A stretch of 64,000 nucleotides of DNA from Lactarius indigo (taxonomy: Eukaryota; Basidiomycota; Agaricomycetes; Russulales; Russulaceae). The position numbers and the translations under genes are program-made. Each line of letters starts with the position of its first letter. Position 1 is the first letter of the stretch. The stretch is from NCBI GenBank assembly GCA_025766275.1, contig JAFKAC010000069.1, forward strand, positions 124,001 through 188,000, in the 5' to 3' direction. The notes under the pieces were generated by a model. That model was not told the origin of the DNA and did no database searches. It saw only the letters and a program-made list of their open reading frames with translations. Of the stretch, positions 33,644-45,115 are shown in pieces.

Positions 33644-36600
33644 TTCACGATAGTGCTATGACAATCACAGTCCTCGTTTGCCTTTACTACAAAGAAGCTC
33701 ACATAAATGTGCTGCTAGACAGCGGTGCAACAGATAACCTAATCGACTGAAATCTGATCCAAAAACTTGGGCTAGGAACTACTCCTCTAAAACCACCCAG
33801 ATTGGTCCAAAACATAGATGGATCACTAAACAAAGATGGCACCATGACGGAAACATGCCAATTATGGATAAAAAGAGGAGAAGAGGAAACTCCTTTCCAA
33901 TTCTTCGTAACCAGTTTAGGAGAAGATAGAATGATCTTCGGATACCCCTGGTTTGAACACAAAAACCCAGACATAGACTGGAAGAAACAAGAGCTGAAAG
34001 GAGAAGCAGTCACCATCCTAACAAGAGGGTACCGCTTCCGAAGAAAGCGACACCAAGAAGCAAAAGCGTCAACCACTAAAACAACCTTTGACCCAGTAAA
34101 AGAAACCGCAATCCCAGAAGAATATCAGCACCACAACAAAGTATTCTCAGACAAAGAAGCACAGCACTTTCCCCCAGAAAGAGAAGAAGACCATCCCATC
34201 ACACTGCACCCAGATGCGCCTAACAAGATTAACTGCAAAATCTACCCCTTGACTCCAGAAGAAGACAAGGAGCTAAAGGCATATCTTGATGAGAACATAG
34301 CAAAAGGATACATCTATGAAGGAAGATCCCCTTATGCTTCCTCCTTCTTCTTTAGAAAGAAAACAGATGGAGGGTTGTGCCCCATCCTCGGCTACAGACC
34401 CCTAAACACTTGGACAATAAAAGACACTTACCCACCACCTCTCATCTCCGACATTTTGACCAACTTGAATGGGAAAACACTGTTCTCAAAGTTCAACATT
34501 AGATGGGGGTACCACAACATTCGTATAAAAGAAGAAGACCAGTGGAAAGCAGCCTTCAAAACACCAAGGGGATTGTTCAACCCTCGAGTAATGACCTTTG
34601 GCCTCACAAATGCACCAGCCACCTTTTGCAAGAACCATGAGCAGAATACTCCGACCACTCATGGACAAATACCCCAGAGAACTATTTGTGTATATGGACA
34701 ATGTCCTGATAGCCACAGAAGAAGACACAGAGCGCCACAGACAAATTGTACATGAGTTCTTGGAAATCTGTGAAAAAGAGTCTTACTTTCTCAAAGCATC
34801 AAAATGTGTGTTCAAACAAAGAAAGATCCACTACCTAGGCATTGTCATCGACGGGTCCCAGATCAAAATCAACCCAAAAAAGGTAGAAGGACTAAAAGAC
34901 TGGCCAAGAGACATCAAGTCGGTCAAACAAGCAAGAAGCGTGTTGGGGACACTAAGCTATCAGCAACCCTTCATCCCCAACTTCGCTCACGTAGCAAGAC
35001 CCATTACAGACACAATAAAGACATCAGAAGGACCCTTCAAATGGACAAAAGAAGCAGCAGAAGCCCTGGAAACTCTCATCACGCTTGTGTGCAAAGATCC
35101 CATCTTATGTCAACCAGATATGGACAAACCCTTTGAACTAGAAGTAGATGCCTCCGCCTTCGCCACAGGGGCAATCTTAACACAAAGAGACAACCGAAAA
35201 CAAACCACAAGCTGTGGGATATTTCTCCAAATCATTTTCAGAAGCAGAGCACAACTATGACATCCATGATAGAGAACTCCTAGCAGTAATCAGAGGACTA
35301 GAACACTGGAGACACCTTCTTTTAGGGTCCCCCCACGAAGTCACAGTGTTCACAGACCACAAAAACCTAGAATACTATCGCCACCCCCAACAAATCAATA
35401 GGAGAGTGGCGTGTTACATCCCCAGACTTGCAGACTATCACATTAAACTCCACCACAAACCCGGACCCCAGAATCATGCAGATGCCCTGTCAAGGCGCCC
35501 TGACCATGACACCAGAGCAGGAGACAACACCGATGTAGTGGTCCTGACCCCAACTATCTTCACAAACTCCGCTCTCTCCATACGGATAGATGACCGGGTC
35601 ATGGCACACCAATTAGACCATCAAGACACTCCAGATGAGTGGGCCGCACCCTTCCACCTAGTGAAACAAGGCAAACACTGGTGGAAAGGCAACAAATTGG
35701 TGGTTGTGGACAACACACCACTAAAGAGGGGGGTAATTTCCCTGTTCCATGACACAAAAACAGCTGGACACCCTGGAATAACAAAAACCTTGTGGCTGGT
35801 GTCACAAGACTTCTGGTGGCCAAACATGAAAGATGACATATCCGCATATGTAAAGGGCTGTGCCACATGTCAATCAAACAAGAACTTCCCTGGGAACCCA
35901 AAACCACCGATATTCCCCATTAAGACTAACCCAGAAGCACTCCCCTTTGAAATCATTGCCCTAGACTTCATCACAAAACTACCCCATTCAGAAGACAATA
36001 ATACAATTCTCACCATCATGGATCATGACTGGTCCAAAGCAGCCTTCTTTATCCCATGCAGCGAAACAATAGACGCAGAAGGAGTGGCAAAACTCTATGC
36101 CAAAACTGTCCTGCCACACTATGGGTTACCAAGAAGGGTCATCTCCGACAGAGACCCCAGATTCACAGCAAAGTTCATCAAAGAACTATGTAGAGTGCTC
36201 GACATAGAACAAAACATCAGCACAGCATACCACCCACAAACAGATGGACAATCAGAACGAACAAACCAGTGGTTAGAGCAGTACCTCCGAATGTTCATAA
36301 ACCACCAACAAAACAACTGGACGGAGCTACTACCACTGGCACAGTACACCCACAACTCTTGGCCAAGTGCAACCACTAAAAAGGCACCCTATGAATTAAT
36401 TCTTGGATACATCCCAAGAGTACACCAACCAGAAAGAATGACCACAGTGCCAGGAACACAAGAAAGACTAGAGCAGATCCAGGAAGCCAGAAGGACTGCC
36501 CAAGCAGCAATTACCCATGCACAGTCACTCTACAAAGGATCCTCTCGCTTTGAACAACACACAGAAGGAGATAGTGTGTGGCTGGATGCCAGGAACTTGA

Positions 36601-37049
36601 GAACAACGCACCCTAGTTTCAAGTTAGCCCCAAAAAGATATGGACCCTTCAGGGTCACAAAGAAGATCTCTGCCACCACATATGCCCTGAAACTTCCCCA
36701 TCAGTGGCAGATCCACCCAGTATTCCATGCGTCCCTCCTGATGCCATACAAAGAAACCTCCCTACATGGAAAGAACTTTATGGAACCACCCCCAGATCTA
36801 GTAGATGGAGAACAGGAGTGGGAAGTCGAGAAAATACTAGAAACAAGATGCCACAGGAACCAGTTACAGTTCCTAATCAAGTGGAAAGGATACTCCGATG
36901 CACACAATAGCTGGGAACCAGAAAAGAATCTCAATGCCCCAGAACTTATTCAGGAACACTTTGAAAAGCAACCCCAGAAGCGAAGGAGCAAAGCAGTGGT
37001 TAAAATGAAAGGAAGTAACAATACAAACAGTAACCACCTTCCCCACTAG
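33644..37049 (+). pseudogene. Element B pol, catalytic RT mutation, partly open
   Basis: Order as in element A. The protease LLDSGATDN is followed by TGA at 33748-33750 (CGA in A). The RT frame 33802-34625 is open, then shifts at an extra T (CTTTTGC, about 34624). The RT active site reads YMDN at about 34691-34702 instead of YMDD, so the enzyme would be dead. A deletion near 35200 breaks RNase H. A single 611-codon frame (35214-37049) then covers the end of RNase H, the HHCC zinc region (HDTKTAGHPG..CATCQSNK), the integrase core (EIIALDFITKLP, VISDRDPRFTAKF, TAYHPQTDGQSERTNQ) and the chromodomain (WEVEKILETR..FLIKWKGY..WEPEKNL). The integrase part is the best preserved pol segment of A and B. 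Confidence 0.85.
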
Positions 37050-37059
37050 CTTCTCCACC

Positions 37060-38480
37060 ATGCCCTCTTGCTCCTCCTCTGTAGAACGCCTCGTTGCTTG
37101 TGCCATGGAAAGAGGCTCCTTTGATGAAACACCCTCTGTCACACCCTCCTCTGGCTATTCCCCTTTCCCAGTACAACCCCCTTCCTTGCCTTCACTCATC
37201 CAGGAACCACAGCCCATTGATCCCACCATGCCCAGCGTCATAGAAACAGAAGGAGGAGGAATAGCCCTTCGCGTTCCCCCTCCTGGACACACAGCTCCCC
37301 CTACTCCCAAGATACACCGACCTACCACCTCCCCCCCTGATCCTAGAGTGACTATAGCTCGCCTCAGCGAAATAGTTAACTGACCCAATCGTGGACGCAC
37401 TCCCCATTAACTATGAAAGGATGCACATCACTGCTGAAGAGGATGATGACCCCAGGCTACCCCTTCTTCTTGAACGACCCCTGGAGCAGCCGCTATGTCC
37501 ACTTCCTCATCCCTGATGATGCTGACCCAACCTCATACATCTGAAAGGATGCTAAGTGGATCAAGATCAGCAAGAGCAAAGAAGAGGCCATCGGCACCAT
37601 GGGCAAAAACCTCCCCCACTATGGCCTCCCCCTCTTCCTCTTTCCCAAAGACGACAACCCCCACAACCCAGCTCCCCCCCTCACCCCAGCTCAGATGCAG
37701 AACTTTGACGAAGCTTCTCCCACAGCCAGACAAGTCAATGAAGTCCTAGAAGACCTGGGAGATGACTGCCTCACAGCAGAAATCTCCAGGACTCGCCAAT
37801 TCTTGCGAGACCAGAAGGCCCTCCGAAAGGAGATTGAAGGCCTGTACAAGACGATGGAGCCCCTCAAAAGGCACCTCCTCAACATGGACATGCAACTAAC
37901 CAGCACCCGAAGGAGGCTACAAGAGCACAAGGCCTATGTCCAAATTGCAGACCAGTGGCTCACACTACACCCTCCTCCTCCGGAAGAAGAAACTCACCCC
38001 TTTGGAGTCCACCCCATTCCTGCCCCTGCTCCACCTCGCTACCACTCCATGCCAAGACTCCATGACAAACCAGAAGGACCTACCCCTTCTGCAGAAAGAA
38101 AGAAAAGGCACAAGCGCAGGCCCAACAAGAAGGGGACTGGCACCATCCAACTTTGTTACAGGTGCCAGTCTGAAGATCACCTCTCCTTCGCTTGCCCTCA
38201 AAAACAGAAGTACTGCTGGAGGTGTTCTAGCACTGACCACTTCCCCTATCAGTGCCTTTGGCCAGCCCCAGAAGAACACACTCAGTGGTGTGGCAAGTGT
38301 TTCACCAGCAACAGCCACGAAGAAATCAAGTGTCCCAAGTACAAAAATTGTTGCAAGTGTGGGGCCCATGGTCCCTTTAACTTCCTTCACCAACATCAAT
38401 GCCCCCTCCCTCGTGAAAGCGCTCCAGCCAATGATGTGGACAATGACGTTTACAATCTGATGGACTTCAAAGCACTCTAG
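37060..38480 (+). pseudogene. Element B ORF3, zinc-knuckle protein, frameshifted
   Basis: Starts 11 bp after the pol stop (MPSCSSSVERLVACAMERG). The frame breaks at an extra T near 37380 (GTTAACTGACCC) and again near 37445-37545, with a TGA at 37543-37545. A 293-codon frame (37599-38480) is open through the coiled coil and all four Cys/His clusters (38155-38405). Compare the intact copy in element C. Confidence 0.8.
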
Positions 38481-38493
38481 GGAGAGTTGACTT

Positions 38494-38502
38494 AGAGAGG
38501 GG
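38494..38502 (+). promoter_or_regulatory. Polypurine tract of element B
   Basis: AGAGAGGGG lies 4 bases before the 3' LTR, the expected place of the plus-strand primer. The same tract is next to the LTRs of element A (about 24268-24280) and element C (about 46193-46202), both on minus. Confidence 0.6.
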
Positions 38503-38506
38503 CTCA

Positions 38507-39089
38507 TGTTATGATTCGACGCTTCAGACCCCAGTTACAGTGTGTTCTTATCTTGTTCTTTTCCCCTTCTGTTCCATACCTTGTTACCCGAAGGAGCTAC
38601 TACTGTTAGTGGCGTTACTTGTCTTGATCCAAATGTCTCTTTACTCCATCTAGTTCCTTTGCTTCTGTGTGGGCCTGTGTTCATGTTGTTTGGAACCTCG
38701 CCCTATATAAACCTGTACTGTAGACCATAGGAAGCCAGACTTGGCTTTGTTTGCAATCTAGCAACCTTGCCTCCGTACTTTGGTGTGACCTTGCCTTATT
38801 CCCCTCTCCTTGTGCATCCCCTACCTCAGTCCCTAACCAGGACACTTTGAAGTCTTTGCAGTTGAACTATATCAACGCGTCACACCTGTTATACTCTGTG
38901 CACTAGCAAGATCAAGTGTAGAGAAGTGTCAGACACTTCGGACGAGGAGTCCTACATTACAGAGTAGTGCTGCACCCTGTGCCACACTTTTGCCACTTGT
39001 ATTTCATAGCAATAAGACAAGAGAGGTCTTCGCTTGATACTTGTGTGACTTGAAACCTCTAGAAGCCACGCCCCTGCTAGGGCGTAACA
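38507..39089 (+). mobile_element. 3' LTR of Gypsy element B
   Basis: 583 bp, TGTTATGATTCG to GGGCGTAACA. It shares private variants with the inverted LTR at 23680-24262. The right flank (CCACC) does not match any left flank, consistent with rearrangement after insertion. Confidence 0.9.
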
Positions 39090-40424
39090 CCACCACTGTC
39101 CTTCCTAATACATTCCTTCCTTCGTATTCATCTTGCCATACAGGTATGGCACCCTCCACATGGTGGCAGCGCAAGACTGCAGATATGACATTGGTGGCGA
39201 CTTCCACTGAGACAACAGCACATTCTGTGAGCTCGAAAAAAAAGGGAGATGGCACCCAGACGCACCCTAAGTTGCCTCTGCTGGTGATTAAGCGGCCAAC
39301 CAAAGCTGGAGGAGGGTCAGGAGGTATGTGCCTGGTCATTATCGTGCTCAGTCAAGGTGACGTGATGACTTACATATGGGTATCATAGTCCCTGTCCCCT
39401 TCAGAAAGCACACCTTGTCTCCTGACGAGGGCCCAACCACCAATGCTGAGGGGCTTCCTAAGAGGCCAAACTTGGCGCCAGAGGCCCAGAGACAATTTGC
39501 TGAGCGAGCGAAAGTGGGTGGTGAGTTCAGCAGTGAGTTTGTTAAAATCAGCATTGAGATCACTTACATCTAAGGATCCAAATCTTAGGTCTAGGAGGCG
39601 CCCATCCTCCTCGTCTTGAACTGTCGGATGATAAGGTCGAACCCATGCCAGCAGGTGTGGGCAATGTTCCACCAAACAGCGTGAGAAAGCTGAGACAATG
39701 TGCATGTCATGTTTGGACCTCATTGCATCGCTAAGTCACGTTGCTTACTTTACCACCCCAGCGGAGACTCTTGTTCACAGGGACTTTGAGAACGGGAATT
39801 CGTCTTTAGACAACAACATTTCTCACTCTAGTGTCACAGGCAGCGAAGATGAAGATTCTGAGCCAGTTGAAGACAAGGAGTACGACAATATGGTTGCGTT
39901 CATGCAGACAGCCAGATCATCTCAATGGATGGCAGTCGAGGTACGTATTTCTCATCGTCATGACTAACATCACATCTCAAGACTTTTTAGAGACCCTCTT
40001 GGCTCAAGGGTGCCACAGAAGATGCTGCTGAGGCTGGTGTACCCCGCCTAAATGGACCTGACAATATGCCACTGTCCATACCCTCAAGCTGCAGAAAATC
40101 GTTGTTCCCTGCTCAAACCAGCATGCATGTCCATTCTGAGGGCCCCACAGGTGTGTCTGCATTCTTCTTCATCTATATCTATACTAAATCACTTCGTGCA
40201 CCAGGCAAACATGTATGATTCAAGGACCAACAAGACTCAGAGATTTCTGGTGAGCCCATACTCATCTCGGTCACCTTTTCCATTAACCTGCCACAGGTAC
40301 AGCTTCAAATGGTCAATGAGTGACATGTATACATTTCACGTGCCCTCAAGATACCGTTTCAGGACTCGCAGGTAAGACCACTCTGCTTTTCGGATGCACA
40401 ATACTTACTCCAGCGATCAATGTA

Positions 40425-40560
40425 GACACCATTTCTGATGGTCAACAAGTGGTGCATGTGCACTCGGAGAGCCATTCTGAGGGTCAACAACTAGCACAGG
40501 CACATTTTGAGCGCCATTCCGAGGGTCAACAAATGGCACTAATTCATTCCAAGTGCTGTC
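40425..40560 (+). repeat. Degenerate 14-15 codon repeat HSEGQQ
   Basis: Three consecutive units read around SDGQQVVHVHSES, HSEGQQLAQAHFER and HSEGQQMALIHSK, a period of about 42-45 bp. Related words (CCAAGGGGCAACAAGC, CCGAGGGTTGACAAGC) recur near 40650 and 40785, separated by GT-AG-like intervening sequence. This suggests exon-by-exon amplification within the DUF6532-like gene. Confidence 0.5.
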
Positions 40561-40818
40561 AAGTTGTCGCCACAGGACTTGAAGGTGAGCTCCACAATAT
40601 CGCCCAGTTTGATGTTGTGCACTGATATATCAACATAGGCACCACCTCCAAGGGGCAACAAGCCGTTCTTTCATATCCCAGTCAGTATCCTCAAGCCGCG
40701 TCCTTAACTTCACAGGTGAGCCCAGTGGCTATTGGTTTAATAATACTTACATGCTGAGTTATGTGTCAACGCAGGCACCACTTCCGAGGGTTGACAAGCA
40801 GCAACTGCATGTTCTGAG

Positions 40819-41430
40819 TGTTGATAAGTGACCCTTGCGCACTTAGTGGCTCTAACAGACCGGACTTACAGATATGGACTGCTGTAGATTAATTAGGACC
40901 GCTTTAGATTAGATTTGATCTGTACAATCTCGGACACCTTGTATTTTCTTATCTATGACATCACTGTACCATGACATCATATGGACTCCTCTAGAACTGT
41001 CATTGTACTACGCCTTTGTTCTCCCTTTAGATATATCCTTATTGTGATGTCACTATGATATCATCCTAGTCTGAACTTTCTTTGTTCTTATGCTCCTTGT
41101 TCTCCATTTGTACATCCCTTTTGTCCACATGTAGAACAACGTCTCTTGTACTATGTGACTCTATGTTACATCCCTTGTAGTAGTGTCACTCCTGTAAACA
41201 GTATAAGTAGTGTACCATGTACGCTCCTGGTCCACATCAGTTCTCACTGTTTGTGTGCCAGGTATGTCTTCTATTCTCCAATGTATAACATTAGTTCTCA
41301 CTGTTTGTGTGCCAGACACCTTCTGCTTCACTGCTTGACATTCCCCTCTGCTGCTAACCAGCTTGCCACTAGTATCTCACCACAGACTCTTTGCCTCTGT
41401 GAGTACTGGTTATGTCTATGCTGTTCATCA
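40819..41430 (+). mobile_element. Solo LTR with CTGAG target duplication
   Basis: 612 bp, starting TGTTGATAAG and ending CTGTTCATCA. It is flanked by CTGAG at 40814-40818 and 41431-41435. A GTATAAG box lies near 41201. A 23-bp segment (41239-41261) recurs exactly at 41293-41315; the first copy is followed by GTATGT and both end in CCAG, so 41262-41315 has the form of a 54-bp intron. No internal sequence of the parent element was found. Confidence 0.65.
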
Positions 41431-42650
41431 CTGAGCGCACTCGTGTCACCACCCCAGGATTCACAGGTAAGCCTGTACTGTTGTACATCACATTTACATT
41501 GTACACTGACACAACAGCACAGCTACTACTACATGAGAGGATTCAACTCGCTATGGACACCTGAGGAGCACTGAGGTCCCGCAACTATGGCCTACTGAAA
41601 CTGATCTTATCAATGCTTCAGGGAAGCTTAGGCTCAGGGATCAGTTGGACATCGTATGATCCACCATCACAAGCTCGTTCAACTTTTTGCATGCTTCCAT
41701 TGTGTTGGAAAATGCTTTCCCTGAAACTGTACAAATTGCCAGGTTCATATGGGATGCACTTGGCATGGCATCACTCCATGTTAAGGGTGCTGAAGATGTA
41801 CATGCCCGCATTCTCAGGGACAACACCTATTGTTGGAAAATGTCTGCCCTGGTACGCTGTCCACATACTTCCAGAAAAACTGCTTAAAAACAGAATGTAG
41901 CCCTGAGTGCGCATCAGCGTCTTCCATGCAGAAGTCAAAGTGCGCTGCGTGGTAACTGTTTCCCTGTTGCTTAGTGCCCATGACCCAATCGCAATTGTGG
42001 AACTGGATGCAGACTTCAATTATATTTTCCCAAGGTGTTCAAAAACAAATGTGAGTTGTTGAAGTGCCTAAAGTTGGACTTGCTAATATTCTACTTGTAG
42101 AATGATGCCCTTGTTGGGTCACCAGATCTCCGCCACCCATACTGTAGCTCTGTCATCATTTCTGTAATTCGTGACCTCTATTTTTTGGGGAACACTCCAT
42201 TTGTCACACTCCATCAAGATCAGTTCCCGTGTCGCCATGGACCTGATGGAGATGTTATTTAGGAAGTTCCAAAGGCAATGCTCGTGTTGGTATCAACTGC
42301 AGTATGTTTTTTCCTTTATTTCTGGTTTATTATCTAATTTTTTTTCGGAATCTATGCCAGTACTATGCAGCTCTTCATGAGTGGTCCACAGGCAAGTGGA
42401 AACAACATGACTTCACAACAAATACATTTGTGGAGGCTTATGACTGTCATATTGTCAGTCTGAACTGGATTGAAAGTGAATGCAAGACATCCTACCACAA
42501 GATGATGGCGGAAATTTATCAACTTGCAGCGTGAGTGTCTCATTCACATCTCTCAACTAATTTCACTCATTATTCTTAGCAATGGTGGCTCAAGGACAGA
42601 TCCATCTCCCCCCTCAAATTCTGTGCTCAATCTTAGTATGCTGGAGGATT

Positions 42651-44046
42651 GAAGACATGCCATGGTGACAACCTACTGATACCTGAGAATAATGGCTCCC
42701 AATATCTTATTTACATTTCTTTAATCATTTTTTACTGCTCATTACCACTTGTTACCACTTGTTTAACACTTCTTTAACTTACAGTTTAGACCAATGACAA
42801 GCCATTTTAATTTTTCTGAACAATAAATGAGCTGAAAATTAACAAGCAGTTTGTGGATTAGTTCAAACTGAAACACCAATTATCCTTAATTAATGGGGGG
42901 GATAATTAAAACGGAAAATGGGCGCTTACATGTTAATTAATTGTAATTAACGTTAATTTACGGGGAGGTAATTCCCCAATGTCGCAATCCTTCTGCCTCA
43001 CTTGCCCACTTTCCCCATTCCCGCCAATATATCCCCTCCCATCTCCTTCTCCACTCCTCCATTCCACTACCTTCCACATCCCATACTCCTCTCCACATCC
43101 ACCCATTCATCTCCCCATCAGCCCCATCCAAACCCCACTCCCACACCCTATCTACTCTGCTACATCGCTTACCTCAGTATCCAACTATACACTACTCTCT
43201 ATCATTTCTTTCTCCACCCACCCCATTCCTCTGTCTCCCTACTGTGCCCTGTCCCCATTGCTTACCATCCCCCCCACATCCCCCCCCCACTCCCTCCCTC
43301 GCCCACTCCTCACCCTCTCCTCACCTTAATGCTCCCCCGCACTTTACACACCAGTACACCTCTTTCCAGTCTTCTCACAAATATATATCACGCCCCACCG
43401 TGCCCCTACCAACCTCTCCGCTTCACACAACCCACATTCTTTCTCACCTATCACCACCCTTCTCACCACCCTTCCTCACATATCCCTTCACTTCCCACTG
43501 TTTCACAACCTCCTCTGTCTAATCATACCAAATATACATCTATATAATCCTGCCCTCTTCCCCACCATCCCATCGGATTCAACATACATCCTTCATTGTC
43601 CTCACACAGTGCTCCTCCCCCCCAATTAATCCTAACCTCCCTCACAACCACTTTAATTCACTCAACCACACCAACATCTATATGTAAGAACTAGAACAAT
43701 CCTCAGTCACCCTAGGATAGAAACAACTATTATGTTATACCTAGAACAACCTAGTCATACGGTTAGTCAGGTGGTAAAGTTATTAGTGAGTGTCATATCT
43801 ACCCTCAGTCGCTGTAGGATAGAAACAACTGAGGGGGATAGTTCACACACCAACACCTATATACAACATATCACCTGGCCCCACCACACAGTGGCGTGAC
43901 CCCAACTTCACATCAACACTATATTCACCTTCTCTTCACAACACTCCAACCAACCACTGTGCCCTTGACCTCCAGCTGAATATACCACTCACCATTCCAA
44001 ATCATTTCAGCTCTTTTTCCACATACACACTTCAACCAATACAAAT
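42651..44046. other. AT-rich then C/T-rich low-complexity DNA
   Basis: Positions 42680-42960 are AT-rich with TTAATTAA words. Positions 42990-43660 are C/T-rich on plus with CCCAC/CATCC words, and the long open frames in it are compositional. A 28-bp direct repeat (CCTCAGTC..GGATAGAAACAACT) lies at about 43702 and 43804. TATATA-like words follow near 43860. This may be an LTR relic. No gene is supported. Confidence 0.4.
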
Positions 44047-44669
44047 TGTAACACTGTCACAACATTAGCTCAACTTGAGCTCAATGATAAGGCAGCTTGA
44101 CTTAGTGAATATGATGCATGAACGCACATGATGTATGCAATGCTCAAAGGCATGCAAGGCAAGCAATCTTTATAGAGCACTCCAAGGTCTCCTGCACTAA
44201 GGCAACAAGGAAAGACAAAGATGGAAAAGATGGAGATGAGAACACAAGTGACAATTCAAGAAGACCAAGATGGCATCTCTTGGTCTTCGCCTACTACCTT
44301 AAATACACATGATGTTACACTCCACTGGTGTTGGTCCAACTTGGACCCCTTGAGGGCATAAATGACTTGGCAGAGATTAGGCAAATGTGGACCTCATGTC
44401 AACCCAATGCAAGCTGAACAGGGGCTCTCTTGGCACATGCTGCCACAAAGATGGAAGAAGGCCTATCTCTTGGATAGCTAAGCAGAAGTACTCTTAGTCA
44501 AAGACTAAGGCAGACGAAAGACAAGTCAAGATAGTGGATTGAAGAAGACTAAGATGGAGACTCTTGGTCTTCCAGAGCAACTACTTATACAGATACGCGC
44601 GGGCTTTGAAGTGCTGCTGAAACAGTAACTAACCAATAGTGTAACTAGCTCAAACCCTAGTACAGCTAT
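44047..44669 (+). repeat. Nested LTR and gag relic of the Copia-type family
   Basis: From TGTAACACTGTC (44047) the sequence has the LTR layout with the GAAGACCAAGA/TCTTGGTCTTC hairpin at 44260-44288. Positions about 44310-44420 then match the end of the gag relic at 13461-13560 (GGTCCAACTTGGACCCC, CAACCCAATGCAAGCTGA). A second hairpin lies at about 44545-44574. This is the same element as at 13.2-13.56 kb, in inverse orientation. Confidence 0.55.
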
Positions 44670-45115
44670 TGTAACGCCATCACAACGTTAGCTTGACTTG
44701 AGCTTTGATAGAGGGCAACTGGACTTAGCAGCATGTCTGGGACATATGGCACAAAGGCGATGCTAGATGTTCAAAGACACTAGTTGGCGGTTGCACTCTC
44801 ACTATAGAGGTGAGGATGAGATATTAGGGAGAAGACAAGTGATGAATGAAGAAGACCAAGATGGCGTGTCTTGGTCTTCACAAGCCTTGTTAATACAAGT
44901 CGAGCAGGCTTTCAAGCGCTGCTATGAGTCACAGTATAGTAGCGTCCAATGTATCGCAGAAACCAAGCAAACCCTAATACTACTACTACTAGTATTAGGG
45001 TCAAGTCTTACCATAACGCCTACCTCCTATCATAAAGTCTGAGTCTGTGGCTAATATACCTTACAGCCATAGCCACAACTGGTACAGTAAGGGTCCAACG
45101 TGCACAACTGTAACA
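44670..45115 (+). mobile_element. Solo LTR nested in an older LTR
   Basis: 446 bp from TGTAACGCCATC to CTGTAACA, flanked by GCTAT (44665-44669) and ACTAT (45116-45120), a 4-of-5 target match. The uninterrupted target is visible, inverted, at 13.2 kb (CAGCTATCC). Hairpin GAAGACCAAGA/TCTTGGTCTTC lies at 44851-44879. The palindrome-like CCTAATACTACTACT with mirror AGTATTAGG lies at about 44972-44999. A partial second copy is at 12640-12874. Confidence 0.65.

Larger units (their letters stand above)
39146..42650 (+). pseudogene. DUF6532-like agaricomycete gene, broken and split by an LTR
   Basis: A multi-exon gene begins 57 bp after the Gypsy LTR at ATG 39146 (MAPSTWWQRKTADM..). It continues through an exon near 39404-39520 (SPDEGPTTNAEGLPKRP) and an acidic exon near 39757-39941. 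A repeat-rich part follows at 40410-40570. After the solo LTR it resumes near 41600 (LHASIVLENAFPETVQIA, LGMASLHVKGAEDVHARILRD). The last exons read SPDLRHPY..VIISVIRDLYF and LHEWSTGKWKQHDFTTNTF (about 42115-42530). The C-terminal part resembles the fungal DUF6532 domain, of unknown function. A TAG at 42260-42262 (before EVPKAM) and stops near 41886-41900 break it. The LTR at 40819-41430 lies inside. The family call is from sequence style; no search was possible. Confidence 0.5.

Noticed and set aside
35599..35907. Antisense ORFs inside the Gypsy integrase (also near 26865 and 48787)
   Set aside because: The same antisense frame recurs in all copies because the sense protein is conserved. Nothing suggests an independent gene.
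42979..43547. Pro/Ser/His-rich ORFs
   Set aside because: They arise from C/T-rich low-complexity sequence, are open in overlapping frames and have no splice or domain support.
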